Shown here: piece by piece, positions 47,488 through 60,275 of the stretch
Layout: each line of letters begins with the position of its first letter
Numbering within the stretch: position 1 is the stretch's first letter
NCBI GenBank assembly: GCA_036346205.1
Contig: JARFJB010002197.1
Location: 210,001-274,000 of the forward strand
Direction of reading: 5' to 3'
DNA: 64,000 nt
From: Vesta saturnalis
Taxonomy: Eukaryota; Arthropoda; Insecta; Coleoptera; Lampyridae
Position numbers and translations under genes: made by a program
Notes under the pieces: model-generated
The model's database searches: none
What the model was told of the DNA's origin: nothing
What the model saw: only the letters and a program-made list of their open reading frames with translations

Positions 47488-50045
47488 TGTGGGTGTATGT
47501 ATGTGTGTGTACGTGTGTGTATGTACGTGTACACGTGTGCGCATGTGAACGTATGCGAGTGTGCAGGTGTGTACGTAAGTACGTTTGTACGTGAGTGTGT
47601 ATACTTGTGTACTTGTGTGTAAACGTCTGAACGCATTTACTCGTGCATGCGTGTAAGCGTGTTCATGTGTACTCCGTGCGTGTGCACTCTGGAACGTGTG
47701 TGTATGTGTCTATACGTGTATATAAGTGTGTACGTGAGAGTATCTTAGTGTGTGTACGTGTGTAAACTAGAACGTGTGTGTGTACGTGTTCACCTGTGTC
47801 TGAACGTGAGAACGCATGTGTTTGTTCAAGCGTATACGTGTATACGCCGCATGTGAGTACGCGTGCACGTGTGTGTACGTGTGTACGTGTGTACGTGTGT
47901 ACGTGTGTACGTGTGTACGTGTGTACGTGTGTACGTGTGTACGTGTGTACGTGTACGTGTGTACTGTGTACGTGTGACGTGTGTACGTGTGTACGTGTGT
48001 ACGTGTGTACGTGTGTACGTGTGACGTGCACGTGTGCACGTGGCACGTGTGTACGTGTGTACGTGTGTGCGTACGTGTGTACGTCGTGTACGTGTGTACG
48101 TGGTAGCGTGTACGGTACGCGTGTACGCGTGTACGCGTGTACGCGTGTACGCTGTACGCGTGTACGCATGTACGATGTACGATGTACGCATGTACGTATG
48201 TACGTATGTACGTATGTACGTATGTACGTATGTACGTATGTCGTATGTACGTATGTACGTATGTACGTATGCATCGTATACGTATGTCATGTCGTATGTA
48301 GTATGTACGTATGTACGTATGTACGTATGTATCAGTACGTATGTATCGTAGCGTATGTACGTATGTACGTATGTACGTATGTACGTTACGTATTCGTATG
48401 TACGTATGTACGTATGTACGTATGTACGTATGTGCTGTACGAGTTATGTATCGTATGTACGTATGTACGTAGTATGTACGTATGTACGTATGTACGTATT
48501 GATGACGTATGTCGATGTAGATGTACGTATGTACGTATGTACGTTGCATGTAGTAGCGGTCGTATGTACGTATGCTATGTACGATGAGTATGTATATGTA
48601 CTGTATGTACGATGTACGTATTGTGTACATGTACGTATGTACGTATTGTACGTTGACGTATGTCGTATGTATGTACGTATGTAACGGTGTATTAGATGAC
48701 GTTGTACGATGTACGATGTCGATGACGTATGTACGTATGTACGTATTACGTGTACGTAGTACGTACGTATAGTACGTATGTCGTATGTCGTTAGTGTGTA
48801 CGTATTACGTGTGTACGTGTCGTGTACGTATGCGATGTACGTCGTTGTACGTATGTACGTGTACGCGTTGTACGTATGTAGTGTGTACGCATGTACGTAT
48901 GTACGATGTACGATGTACGTGTACGATGTACTTGTAGTGTACGTTCGTATGTACGTATGTACGTATACGTAGTGTACGTATGTACGTGTACGATGTGCAC
49001 GTTGACGTAGTGTACGTATTGACGTATGTACGTATGTACGTATGTCGTATGTACGTGCGTCGTGTACGTTGTACGTATGTACGTATGAGTAGCGTATGTC
49101 GTATGTACGGTTGTACGATGTCGTATGTACGACTGTACTATGTCGTAGTACGTATGTACGTATGTACGTATGTACGTCATGTACGTATGTACGTCATGTA
49201 CGTATGTACGTATGTACGTAGTACGATGTACGTATGTACGCGTATGTACGATGTACGTATGTACGATGCGTATGTACGTATGTCGTTACGTATGTACGTA
49301 TGTACGTATGTACGTATGTACGTATGTCGATGTACGTATGTACGTATGTACGTATGCGTACGTATGTACGTATGTCGTATGTACGTATGTACGTATGACG
49401 TATGTACGTATGTACGTATGTACGTATGTACGTATGTACGTATGTACGTATGTACGTATGTACGTATGTACGTATGTACGTATGTACGTATGTACGTATG
49501 TACGTATGTCGATGTACGTATGTACGTATGTACGTATGTACGTATGTACGTATGTACGTATGTACGCGTATGTACGTATTCATCGTACGTATCATGTACG
49601 TATGTACGATGTACGTATGTATCGTATGTGACGTATGTACGTATGTACGTATGTACGTATCGATGTATTCGTATGTACGTATGTACGTATGTACGTATGT
49701 ACGTAAGTACGTATGTACGTATGTACGTGTGTACGTATGTACGTATGTACGTATGTACGTATTTACGTATGTACGTATGGACGTATGTACGTATGTACGG
49801 ATGTCCGTATGTACGTATGTACGTATGTACGTATGTACGTATGTACGTATGTACGTATGTACGTATGTACGTATGTACGTATGTACGTATGTACGTATGT
49901 ACGTATGTACGTATGTACGTATGTACGTATGTACGTATGTACGTATGTACGTATGTACGTATGTACGTATGTACGTATGTACGTATGTACGTATGTACGT
50001 ATGTACGTATGTACGTATGTACGTATGTACGTATTTGCGTATGTA
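47347..50045. repeat. 2.7-kb compound alternating purine-pyrimidine array
   Basis: From left to right: (TA)n at 47347-47424, (GT)n to about 47485, mixed GTGTACGT-like units to about 48110, a short GTACGCGT block, then (GTACGTAT)n to 50045. The last ~400 bp is nearly perfect, with the middle (48180-49640) broken by many small indels. Almost every position keeps the purine-pyrimidine alternation. Long open frames on both strands are artefacts: an 8-bp unit repeats in every frame and gives VCTYVRMY or HTYIRTYV. Confidence 0.97.
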
Positions 50046-52390
50046 CGCACCCAAAGGGTGTATTTATATAGCCTTTTGTTGGGTAAACCAACAAACGCAT
50101 TGTGTTAATCCACAAGAACTATATTTTATTGTTTTACTGTGCCAGTCATCATCGGGGTCAGTTAAGTTTTAACTATTTTAAGCGGTTTTTAATTTTAAAT
50201 GGAGTTTTAGAGCTCATCTTAGATCGTTGTAGTAATTTAGAGTTGGTGAGACTGGAAAATTTTTATGATTGTGCGCGTAATTTGAAACTATTCTAATTTA
50301 TAGTGTAACTATTTTGTATTACTTGAAGAAATCAACTCGATTGGTCTTGGATTTTTTGTGAATAATTATAAATGAACACCTCTCCGAAATTCGTTATCGA
50401 ATTTCTCCAAATTTTGTACACTGGTGCCTCATAGATTCTAGTTCCTTATTCTTAAAAATAATTCCAAATTCAAAATACCGACAAAAATAAAACTATTTAG
50501 AACATTGCCACGATGTAGCAACTTTACGGGCTATAGATTGGTGCTTTAGTTACACTTTGTTGGACATCATTTTGTACACATTATGATTGAAGATTATGGG
50601 AATTTAAAATTCCTGCCTGGCTGGCTTGATTTGTATTTGGAAAGTAGTGAGGAACACACAGTACTGTCTTCTAGTGTATACCTAGAATACCATGAATCAA
50701 CTCTGCTTTAATTGCTGGAAACTTATTTTCTTCAAATTGATTAAGGGTTTTATTGCGATATTACTTAGCGTGTAAGAATAAACCAAGTTAGTACATGTGA
50801 GTTTTATTGGAAATATGTGTCAATTATATGCACTAGGGAAATTATTTTTAAGAACCTCGTATTGCATACGGACTACGAGTGCATGCTAATATTCGTCTTA
50901 CCTATTTAAAAATAACTAAGTATACCTATTGAAAAGTTGGCAATTCTGCTTTTGACATTATAAAATGATTAGGAAGCTTCTAATCGAATACTGTCGTTCT
51001 AAAATCCTCATATTTTCAATATTATGTTATCAATAACTTTGCTAAGTTTCGTTTTGAAGACTTATTTAGGTTAATAAGAAAATATTATTTTCTTAATTCT
51101 GTCCCAAGCCGGGGCATCCACTGCAACGGTTAATATTATATACTAACAAATACCCAAGAATATTGCATACACTTTGCAACTGGGAATGCAACCGAGGTAC
51201 CGCGTGACAAAGTTTTGATTTATTTTCATAACTCCCAGGGCACTGAAGTTGGCGACAACAAATAATAAGCAAAATTCAAAAGATTTTACAAATTTTGTAA
51301 AATAGGTAGAATTCGAAAAAGAAAATGTCATGAAACTGGATGTGATCTAAAAAATTTTCTTTATTTATAATAACCTTCCAAAAGAGCTAAAAATTGTAAA
51401 ACTTACATTACTTGTTTATTATTTGTCTTAAAGCTGCTTTTTTTACATTAATTACAAATCAATTATTAACGTTCAATAGTTAAACAAAGTTATTTTAGTT
51501 ATACCTTACAACAAATTTTAAACACAATTTTGTAGGCTATATTTAATTATCCTTCTCACATTTCTCTTATATTTTACATGGCCAACTGTTAGTTCATTTG
51601 CAAAATGTTTGCATATTTTATGTGCGGTATGCTTGAAAAAATAGATATATAAATAAAATAATCATAGGTAGAAGAAATACTGAAAAAAAATGGTTAAAAG
51701 GTAATTCTCTATAACTATACTTACTAAATATAAGCATAGAAATTCCCATATAATCTTTAGAATAATGTCGTGCAATTAATTTTGTGTATTAATTCATGTT
51801 CTTAATTATTCTTTATTATTTCATTTACTCAAAATGTTTTACATGCCAGATTGACTGCCAAATTTGACATGACATACCTACTTGATTTATGCTCATTTGA
51901 CTTGATGAACAAACTGCAATAAGTATCAATTTATTTAATTCTGAAGGTTTCTCTTGTAAGTATATCAAAGGGTTTGGAGTCTATAATTAACAATATTTTA
52001 ATAGATGTTAAAAAAAGAACGATCCAAATTCTGTTTTAATCATATTCTTACAGTTCGTCAATGTAATTAAATATGCTGGTACGTCAAACACTCTTAGTAA
52101 AATAATAAGCAGGATTTCTAAGAAATATTAAATAGTACCAAGCAATCAAGTGTGTACGTTAAGAACAGCACATTATCAATAAACGCTACGTCAAGAAGTT
52201 ACGAACGAACAATTCATATCAATCAGTTCCGACTTATCTAAACAAATCACATAGTCTGTTAACGTTAAAAATCAGTCTGGCACTCTTATTTTACATGAAC
52301 ATAAAACACGCAATGAATTTTTTATTATCATGAAGAACATCCTCTTCATCTTGGGCGTGTGCTTAGGGATGTAAAGGGTGGGAGCAGAAT
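50046..52390. other. No recognised gene
   Basis: AT-rich single-copy-looking DNA between the repeat array and the DUF4774-like gene. It presumably includes the upstream region of that gene. I see no further exon with splice signals. Confidence 0.4.
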
Positions 52391-52396
52391 TTGCAA

Positions 52397-52430
52397 TATA
52401 TAATCTAGTAAGATTTAGTAAAATACAGTT
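52397..52430 (+). promoter_or_regulatory. Core promoter of the DUF4774-like gene
   Basis: TATATAA at 52397-52403 is followed 30 bases later by an initiator-like TACAGTT (52424-52430). This gives a 5' leader of about 45 bases before the ATG at 52472. Confidence 0.6.
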
Positions 52431-52471
52431 GCAGACAGTTCTTAAATTCTTCAAGATATACATACTTCACA

Positions 52472-53223
52472 ATGAATATGCTTATTGCAAGTTTGTGTGC
52501 ACTTCTACTAGGGGTTATTGCGATTTCTGGAGTACCTTTAACGTATAATCACGGTAAGTCGCTTTATTTTGTATTGCTTGATGTAAAGCTTGTTCTTTAG
52601 ATTATCGTTTCCCACGTTCACCACAACGTACCGTTATGCTTAGTGGATATTATGGCAGACCTTCACTTCACTCATCCGAATATAATCCAGAGGGTGCAAT
52701 GACTGCATTTGTTACTGGAGATACCTTAGCTACCAACTCCTTTCTTGGTGCGAAACACAACTTTGCTCCAGAAACAGAAGAATTGGAGATTCCAATAGAA
52801 GAACCTATTTTATCCCAATCTGAAAATGCAGAAGAACAGGGTGAAGAAGTTAAGCAAGGAAGTGTTCAGCCAAATGGGGGAGGTTTACCGGCTAAACGGA
52901 ATCCGAAACGAAGTAAACCTGTAAAACCAGTGCAAGCTAATGAAGAGGACGAAGAAGATGAAGGATCTTGGCCATTCCAACTTGGGCGTAGAGGACCATC
53001 TTACACTGCCTTTTTCCCTATTATGTTTGGTGGATACAGAGGTACAAAAGGTAGAGATTCTGATGGAACTTTTCCTGGAAGTGCTACTGCTATAGCTAAT
53101 AGTTTTAGTACAGGCAGAGGAGGAGTTGCCAGCAGCCACGCAACAGCTTATGGGGATCCATACGGAAGCACTCTACGCAAAAATGGACATTCTCAACAAA
53201 AAACACTGCCAAAAGAAGAATGA
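52472..53223 (+). CDS. Secreted DUF4774-like protein, two exons
   Basis: Exon 1 is 52472-52553 and exon 2 is 52601-53223, separated by a 47-bp intron (CACG|GTAAGT, TTCTTTAG|AT) that splits an Asp codon. The protein is 234 residues. Residues 1-20 are a signal peptide (MNMLIASLCALLLGVIAISG). The mature part has SGYYGRPSLHSSEYNPEGAM, an acidic middle (ETEELEIPIEEP, NEEDEEDEGS) flanking a basic KRNPKRSKPVKP, then FFPIMFGGYRG. It ends in a Gly/Ser-rich block with TAIANSFSTGRGGVASSHAT and AYGDPYGS. The IANSFSTG-type block resembles insect secreted proteins annotated as DUF4774, which I judge from memory of the motif. Function is unknown; an extracellular or cuticle-associated role is only a guess. 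AATAAA at 53268-53273 ends the transcript. Confidence 0.85.
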
Positions 53224-53267
53224 TATTAAATGCGTTTATTACTCTTTTAACTTCAAGTACTTTTTTA

Positions 53268-53273
53268 AATAAA
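53268..53273 (+). promoter_or_regulatory. Poly(A) signal of the DUF4774-like gene
   Basis: AATAAA, 45 bases after the stop codon. Another AATAAAG lies at about 53330. Confidence 0.65.
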
Positions 53274-53689
53274 TTTAAATACCAAACTGCGTCTTTTTGT
53301 ACTTCATCCTAATCTGAAATAATCTAACAAATAAAGGTGTCTTAACAGTTTGTGTTATAAATTAAAAAATATACGACATAACCCATAAATATCAATAACA
53401 ACACCTCAGTTAAAGAAACACTCCCAGCAAGCGCTGTTTTAAATATTTATCACAAATTTAACATTTTTACTGCCAATTAAATGTACCTCTGTAAAGGCAA
53501 CATCAAAAGATAGCATTAGAAAACTGTTCATGTAACCGAACGGCAATAGGCGTACATGCGTTAGTAAAAAAATGTAAGAAGTTAAAGTCATGTGAATTAC
53601 CTCCCAATGTGATTAACATCATATCTTCTAAAACAATTCCTTAATATTCCTTAATATACAAATGTATCTATTACATTTACACTGGGGTT
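53274..53689. other. No recognised feature
   Basis: AT-rich downstream flank between the DUF4774-like gene and the satellite. Confidence 0.4.
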
Positions 53690-54745
53690 AATAAAGGGTT
53701 AAAACCCCTTATAGGGACAAATTAATAAATTCGCCCTATCTGCAATTTTACACCTTTATTACATCCCTAATAATTTGTATCATATGTACACTAAACGTCG
53801 TCAAGTTAAAATACCGGTTAGAGTTCATTTAAGGTCAAACATAATTTACAGACAAAAATTACTGCGCTATTCTGACGTACTGTTTCATGTTTTTCTTTCT
53901 TAGGCAATTATCTAATTGCACGAACTACATGTACATCAAGCACCGTCAACTAAAATCCCATTCAGAGGTTCAATTGGCGTAAAACCATTGCAGAAACAAA
54001 TTGACTGCGCCCTCCTGACTTACGGTTTCACATTTTTCTGTCTAAAATAATTTTCTGATATAACACCCTTTATATAGAGAAAATTAGTACACCCTTCTCA
54101 CCTACCATAGCACATTTGCCTTTCTGAAGTAATTCTCAGCATATACTACATGCAAACGCCGTAAACTTGAAATACAGTTCTGGGGTTGACTTACGGTAAA
54201 ACACCCTTTGCATAAAAAAATTATTGCACCCTTCTGACCTGCTGTTTCACACTGTTTTTTCTAAAGTAATTCTATAACAGCACTTGCTACATTTACATCA
54301 AAGGACGTCAACTTAAAGTGCCGTTCTAGATTTGATTTACGGTAAAAAGCATTTACATAGAAACAAGTAGTACGCTCTTCTAACCTACCCTTTCACATTT
54401 ACCTTTCTAACCAAGTTCCGTCAACTTAGAATGTCGTTCTTAGTTTTCTTTACTGTAAAACAGTTTTTACAGACGAAAAAACATGCACCCTTTGACCTAC
54501 CTTTTGAGATTTTCCATTTTAAGGCAATTCTTCAGTAGCGTATACTACATGTGCATAAAGTGACTACAACTTCAGAATGCCGTTTTAGGGTTCATTGAGG
54601 GTAAAACACGCTTTACACGAAAAAAATTACTGTACTCTAATAGCATACACTACATGTACACCAAGCGCCGTCAACTTATAATCAACTTTGGGGCTCACTT
54701 AGGGTAAAACGCCATTACAGGAAAAAATATTTTTAGATACTACTA
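53690..54745 (+). repeat. Degenerate ~148-bp satellite, about seven units
   Basis: Each unit carries GTCAACTTAAAAT, GGTTCATTTAGGGTAAAAC, ACAGAAAAAATTACTGC, CACCCTTCTGACCTAC, TTTCACATTT and CTACATGTACATCAAG in this order. The GTCAACTT anchor occurs near 53798, 53945, 54160, 54308, 54419, 54567 and 54668. Typical spacing is 148, with some units shortened to about 100-110 or lengthened to 215. Units have diverged considerably, so the array is old. Confidence 0.85.
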
Positions 54746-55589
54746 TTTTCAAGATGCTGGAACCTAGATGCAGAACCATGAAATCGGCCTCTTTGAGTTA
54801 ACAGAGTTAGAAAGGTTTTGTGTGTTCGAACAGTGAGTCACGTTTTGTGTTTGTGCTTTGTACTGATGCGTTATAACTACACACAACACATGCTGAAAAT
54901 TATCTAGATAATTTTGGAAAGGCAGAAAACGTCTAAATATACTGAAACCTTGGACAGAAATATCGATTAATACTTTTATGTAAATCTCTAACGTTTTTTC
55001 ACTTTGGATAATACCATAAGTGAAATTCAGTTTTTCCAAAAACAAAGTTGCAATGCAGTAAGGCGCCCAGTGATAACGCCTAAGTATACAGAGTTCACGT
55101 CTTGTAAAGTGCAAGATATCACTAGGTGCCAACTGAACTTACACATCGCTTGGAAGCAACCTTTCACTATAAATGTAAAATGTATAAACCGGTGTATCCG
55201 ATGTCAACTAACAATCTTTGTGAAACAGATGTGTTTACACTTAGAAACAAATATAGGATGCCAGGGATACATTGGATAATTTTTAATTAGGTAGTTCTAG
55301 CAAATTCAAAAAACCATTTATCACTGTACAATGTACATTATTTGATTCCTGACAATATAGTCTAGTCATATCAGAATGGAGAAATCTTTCTCACATCTCC
55401 TACTCTAGTCTAGAAAAACCTAGAAGCTACATATTGTCCAAATTATAACCTAACTTTGGACAGTTTATGGGGATAGTTTAGACAGATGTAAAAATTAGCA
55501 AAAAATAATGCAAACACTTCCATTTTTCTTAATAAGCACAAATACATGAGCCAATGCTGAATTCAAAAGGTTCCTCTGGTTTCTCTGCA
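54746..55589. other. No recognised gene
   Basis: Open frames of 122 and 91 codons overlap on opposite strands at 54764-55279, without family motifs. Neither has a convincing start context or splice sites. Confidence 0.4.
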
Positions 55590-56111
55590 ACATAATAAAA
55601 ATGTTACATATGTAGCGTAGGTTTGCATACTCTCTCAAGATTTTTTCTTTAAAATAATTCTTCCCATTTTAGAAATATCCTCAAAAACAACACTTCTTGT
55701 CTTCTGTTGTAGGATTGATAGACACATTCCTTTCCGTCGAAGAAATTTAACTTCGTGCTCAAACAGTATTTTAATAACTCTCACAACACAGCCAGTGTAG
55801 TGTACTTCTGATTTTTTCTGAGAAAATTTCTCCAGAATAATACTATTTCACATCTTCAATGTTCCTATTACCTTCGTCACTTGAGGAACCGAAAAGGGAC
55901 TCCCCTGATTCTGGACATAGATCATTATCATCAACTTCACTGGAAGCAAATGATGTCGAAATATATGTCTCGGCCGCTATAATGTTCAAACAATGATTAT
56001 GGCCATCCTCAAACTTCAAATCTACAAACGTTTACTTATACATTTTAGAATATGCAAAATTATTCTACTTACAACAATGTCTTATATATAATTACATAAA
56101 AATACGTCACC

Positions 56112-56147
<36 letters not shown>

Positions 56148-57070
56148 TATATATAAGTTAATTAAAAGAATACTACTACAAAAACTGGAAAAGCCTTTCA
56201 CTTAACATATATCAAGCATACTCACCCTAGAAATGGACGTCTATTACTTACGAAACAAACATTTTTCGCTTGGAAACGGAACCACCTCTTTTCGTTTACA
56301 ATTCCACCTTCTCATGGGTGTCGGTGGTAATCATAAATCTTCCCCTTTTTCTACCACGAGTGGACTGTAATCGAAGCGTTCCCTTGCGACGAGGCTGGCA
56401 ATGTTCTCTATGTTTGATGTTTCAAATATTGACGGACTTCAGGCACTACAGAAGACAAGAAGTCCTGATCACTGAAGAAGGGTACAATACCTGCAGCCCT
56501 AAAACCAGTTTTTATATTTTCTGGGGTTGCTCCTCTGTCCCAGACAAGAACTGCAGTTTGAAAGCCATAGATGTTTCGATTTGTATTTAGATTAAAGTTC
56601 ATCCAAAAACTAATTACAGATCTGAATAATTTCTTAAACCATCATAAGGAGTACAGGGCTGTCCTTTGTGCATCGTACATTCTTCCTAAAAAACTCAAGA
56701 ACTTTCACAAATTTTCTGATATCATCCAGCCTGACTTGTGAACAAGACCAACAGCACCAGCTGCAGCACCAGACATTATACATTTTCATCGATAAGTGCC
56801 CGTGGAAAATCTATATTGGGGCCAGTGCATTGCCATTTGCACAGATTATCTCCATCTGTATAAAATGGTAACGCCAGTTTCGTCAAAATTGAAAATTTGA
56901 TTTGAACGGTAACTGTGTCTCCTCATGATAAACTCAAGCATGTCAAAAATGTGCTCACTGTATCCTATTCCATCAGAAATATCTTGCCTGTTCTTGAAAT
57001 CTTTTTTTAAGTCATGTTTTCAATGCCACACTCGGTGCACTTCTCGTATTTTCCTGTTCTAACCGTCTGC
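55590..57070 (-). pseudogene. Second pogo-type transposase, degenerate
   Basis: Read on the minus strand from 57070: VRTGKYEKC, FDMLEFIMRRHSYRSNQIF with NFDETGVT (the first catalytic Asp block of pogo/jerky-type transposases). Later pieces are ATPENIKTGFRAAGIVPF, an acidic tail (SSEVDDNDLCPESGESLFG) and, after an AT tract and a gap, VKFLRRKGM. The DN and QPLD blocks with the other two Asp residues are not readable. The GF(R)..GIVP block also occurs in the pogo element at 37552 (GFRSCGIVPLN), but the two differ too much to be recent copies. Multiple stops and frame changes. Confidence 0.7.
56113..56145. repeat. (AT)n microsatellite
   Basis: It lies inside the second pogo-type pseudogene, between two parts of its C-terminal region. 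Confidence 0.95.
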
Positions 57071-58352
57071 AGAAAAAACAAATGCACAAATAATTACTTT
57101 CAAAATATGTACAAATCAAGAGAAGGGGATTCAGTAAAAACTGTCCAAAGTAACCCAAGAATGTTCAAAATATCCTCATGCTCAGCGGTATGAGAAATAT
57201 TTCTTCCTACTCATAAAATGATTATTTTATTTTTTCATGCCAGGACTTCTAAATGTATCCAGAAATGGCTGGGAAAATTAGCTAGGTCTATTTTCTTTTT
57301 AGTAAAGTATCTAAGTATATGAAAAACTGTGATAACTCTCCAATACCATCATTCTAGCATCCTGGTTAGCAGTGATATAATTTACTGTATTTTATATTTC
57401 AACCAGAATTGGTATGCATACTGGATCTAGGATGGTAGGCATACTCTTGTAAGTATTGTGTCTAGCAATAGTCCTACCAAAAAACTGTATTGTATTTAAA
57501 TAATAGCCCCGGTTACTAAAGACCAAATTTTAATTTTTACCTCAGTTTATTAATTTTGGACAACAAATTACAAAACTTTCCACCTCACACAATACTGCTG
57601 TGGGTGCAACATTCATAATCATCCCATCAAATATTTTTTCTTCCTATTTAAAAGCAACATTATTCTTTCTTCTTTCATGACTAGCACCCATGTCCTTTTG
57701 TTTAAAATATTCAAGTTAGGAACATTTACATCCTTGGCCATCACTGAAATTATCTAACTCTGAACTTGAAACTTATCTATGGAACTGTTTCATCACTACT
57801 ACTTTCTTATGATATATTATTTGCTCATTTCATCTTTTTATTAGTTACATCCAACACCTGATGATATGGTGCATCAGCTGCAAATGTCTCCACAGGTAAT
57901 GATTTTTTCTGGTGATATAGTTACTATATGCCTCTTTGTATCTTTAGAATCGGAACTACTTATTTTGTGCCTCTTGTTACCAAATATATTTGAAGTTCAC
58001 CTCTTTCATCTTCAATACTTCAAACTCGAAAAGGCTCTAATGAGTTGAATCCAAACAGATGCTATGTCTAACTTGAATCCTGTTTGTAAGTAAAAAATGG
58101 TTCAATAATCAAGGAAAATCATGTTTGTGTTTGGTGGTGCTTATTGAATCAATAACACTCTTTCAATATTTTATACTCAGTTAAAATTTATGTAAGAGTT
58201 TGTTCATTACACTAATATTATGACCTATTTACTTTAAAGTAACCTGTCTTGCACAAGTTCAGCTCGTAGGGGGCATACATATTTTCGTTGATCCACAATA
58301 ATAGTTCAAAATTAGAAAAATGATTTCATTAAAATGAGGTAAGGAACTTGAC
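57071..58352. other. No recognised gene
   Basis: AT-rich DNA. The first few hundred bases may hold unreadable N-terminal sequence of the pogo-type pseudogene. No other signal. Confidence 0.35.
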
Positions 58353-58356
58353 TTAA

Positions 58357-60272
58357 CCCTCCTATTGTGTTCGGGTCAATATGACCCAATCGCGTTCTTC
58401 TAATGTGCATAATTCGTTAATTTAAATATTTCGTTGTCACTGCAGGACTTTTATTTCATTACTCTAATAACGGTGTGCCTAGATTCATATTAAAAAATTA
58501 TAATTAGTTTTTTTTAAATGCATTTGTTACACTCACTGTGTTTGGGTCTATATGACCCGGTGATTTGTGTGGTTCAAATTAGAAGAATGAGAAGCAGATT
58601 ATTATCATAGACGAATGTATTTTATTAGTTTTGTTTTATTTTCATAAATATAAATAACTGACATAATATTGCCACATTATTGCGCATATTGCATGCGTTA
58701 TTTGCGTATCGGTAAACAAGTTTATTCCTGTTGAGATTTGTCTGTGGCTTCGCGTATAAATACAGCCAGTGAGCATCTGTGTGTTAATTTATTATAAGTT
58801 TTGTTATGAACGAATAAGTTCAAAGGTAAACTTTTTTTATGTCTTTAATAAAATTAATAATAATTTTTAATCTGTGTGTTAGTTTCGTAGTAAATATCGA
58901 ACTTGATGCTATACTCTAATAAGAAATACCTAACAATTGCAATTTATTATTGAAAATGTGTAGTGAGAGAGCGCTTACGGATAGTGAACTTGAGAAACTT
59001 TGGTGTGTTTTTGATAGTGATTCTAATGCTTCTGAAGAAGACCATTTATCCGAAACCGAGATATATAATAGCGAATCGGATGATGAAGTGGAAGGTACGT
59101 TTCAAGAACTAATATTAGTTGAACTAGAAGCATACTTTGGCCTACTGTTTCTAAGTGGAGTGTATAAATCTCATGGAGACGCAAACGCCAGTCTGTGGGA
59201 TGGAAATGTAGGTCGTCCAATATTCAGAGCAACGATGTCCCTACAACGATTTCATGTAATTGCACGAATACTTCGCTTTGACGATAAAAAAACTCGACCA
59301 CAGCGACGCCAAAATGATAAATTAGCTCCCATACGGGACTTGTGGGATGAATGGGTTGCAATTAAACCTAAGCTCTATAATGTTTATGAAAATGTAACAG
59401 TCGATGAACTACTTTTAGAGGCCGTTGTCCTTTTAGATAGTACATCGCGAGTAAACCTGCTAAATACGAAGTCAAAATTTGAACTTTATGCGACTCTGTA
59501 ACTGTAGATGCATATAACATGCAAGTTTACCTCGAGAAAAAAGAAGGTAAACCTCGAGAGAGAGGTCAAGGTAAAATAGCTGTGCTAGATCTTAATTATG
59601 GTCTAAAAGGTCACAACGTAACGTGTCATAATTTTTTACCTCGTACGATCTGGGGCAGATGCTATTGAAAAGATAAACAGCTATGCTTGGCACTATTCGC
59701 AAAAATAAGCCTGAATTGCCAGCCACATTGGCCTGCAATAGGAAAGTTCTTTCTTCAAAGTTTTACTTTACCAAGGACACGTTGATAGTTTCCTATATTC
59801 TGAAATGGAATAAAAATGTTACGCTCATGAGCAACATGCACCACGATAACGTAGTGGTCATAAAAAGCCGTTTATGATTTTAGATTACAAAACTAAAGGT
59901 GCTGTAGACACGTTAGACAAATTAATAATAACATATACATGCAGACGGCAAACTAAAAGATGGCTAATGATTATCTTTTACAATATCATGGACGTTTCAG
60001 TTTACAACGCTTATGTTCTGTGGTGTGAAATAACTCCAACCTGGAATGCTGGAAAACTTACAAAACCGCGACTACTTCTTGAAGAACTGGGTAATTCCTT
60101 GACCACTCCATTATTGCAAGAAAGGAAACGTATCCCTCGAAGTATTACTGCAACTGAAATGATTATAAAGTCACGTTCTTCAACCAGTAATGCCGACGTA
60201 CCACCACCAAGCGCAAAAGATCTAATTTTGGTCTCTCTTCAAATGCTAATAAAACTAATATGGTATGTATGG

Positions 60273-60275
<3 letters not shown>
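58357..60275 (+). mobile_element. piggyBac-type transposon, 3' end missing
   Basis: TTAA (58353-58356), the piggyBac target, is followed by CCCTCCTATTGTGTTCGGGT and AATATGACCC, a typical piggyBac-like terminal repeat. A subterminal copy (GTGTTTGGGTCTATATGACC) lies at about 58539-58560. The transposase pseudogene starts at 58956. No right terminal repeat or second TTAA is found before the AT tract at 60276, so the 3' end was lost or replaced. Confidence 0.8.
58956..60270 (+). pseudogene. piggyBac-type transposase (PGBD4-like), broken
   Basis: It begins at ATG 58956 with an acidic N-terminus, then EAYFGLLFLSGVYKS, GRPIFRATMSLQRFHVIARI and LRFDDKKTRPQRRQNDKLAP. A frameshift at about 59495 leads to LCDSVTVDAY (first Asp block). 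TCHNFFTSYDLG follows, where the family has MDNF, so the second catalytic Asp is His. Next come an in-frame TAA, TAMLGTIRKNKPELPA, SNMHHDN, and in a third frame TKGAVDTLDKL (third Asp present) and TCRRQTKRWLMIIFYNIMD. The C-terminal Cys-rich domain is absent: the frame runs into the AT tract. The protein is dead by several independent lesions. Confidence 0.88.

Noticed and set aside
47347..50045. Possible CRISPR array or telomeric repeat
   Set aside because: There are no spacers between repeats, the unit is 8 bp, and it is not an insect telomere repeat (TTAGG). It is a simple-sequence array.
47189..50172. Many long ORFs (up to about 360 codons) with VCTYVRMY or HTYIRTYV repeats
   Set aside because: An 8-bp repeat without stops reads open in every frame, giving mirrored products on both strands. 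Not genes.
54764..55279. 122- and 91-codon ORFs near the satellite
   Set aside because: They overlap in antisense, lack recognisable motifs and show no codon pattern.
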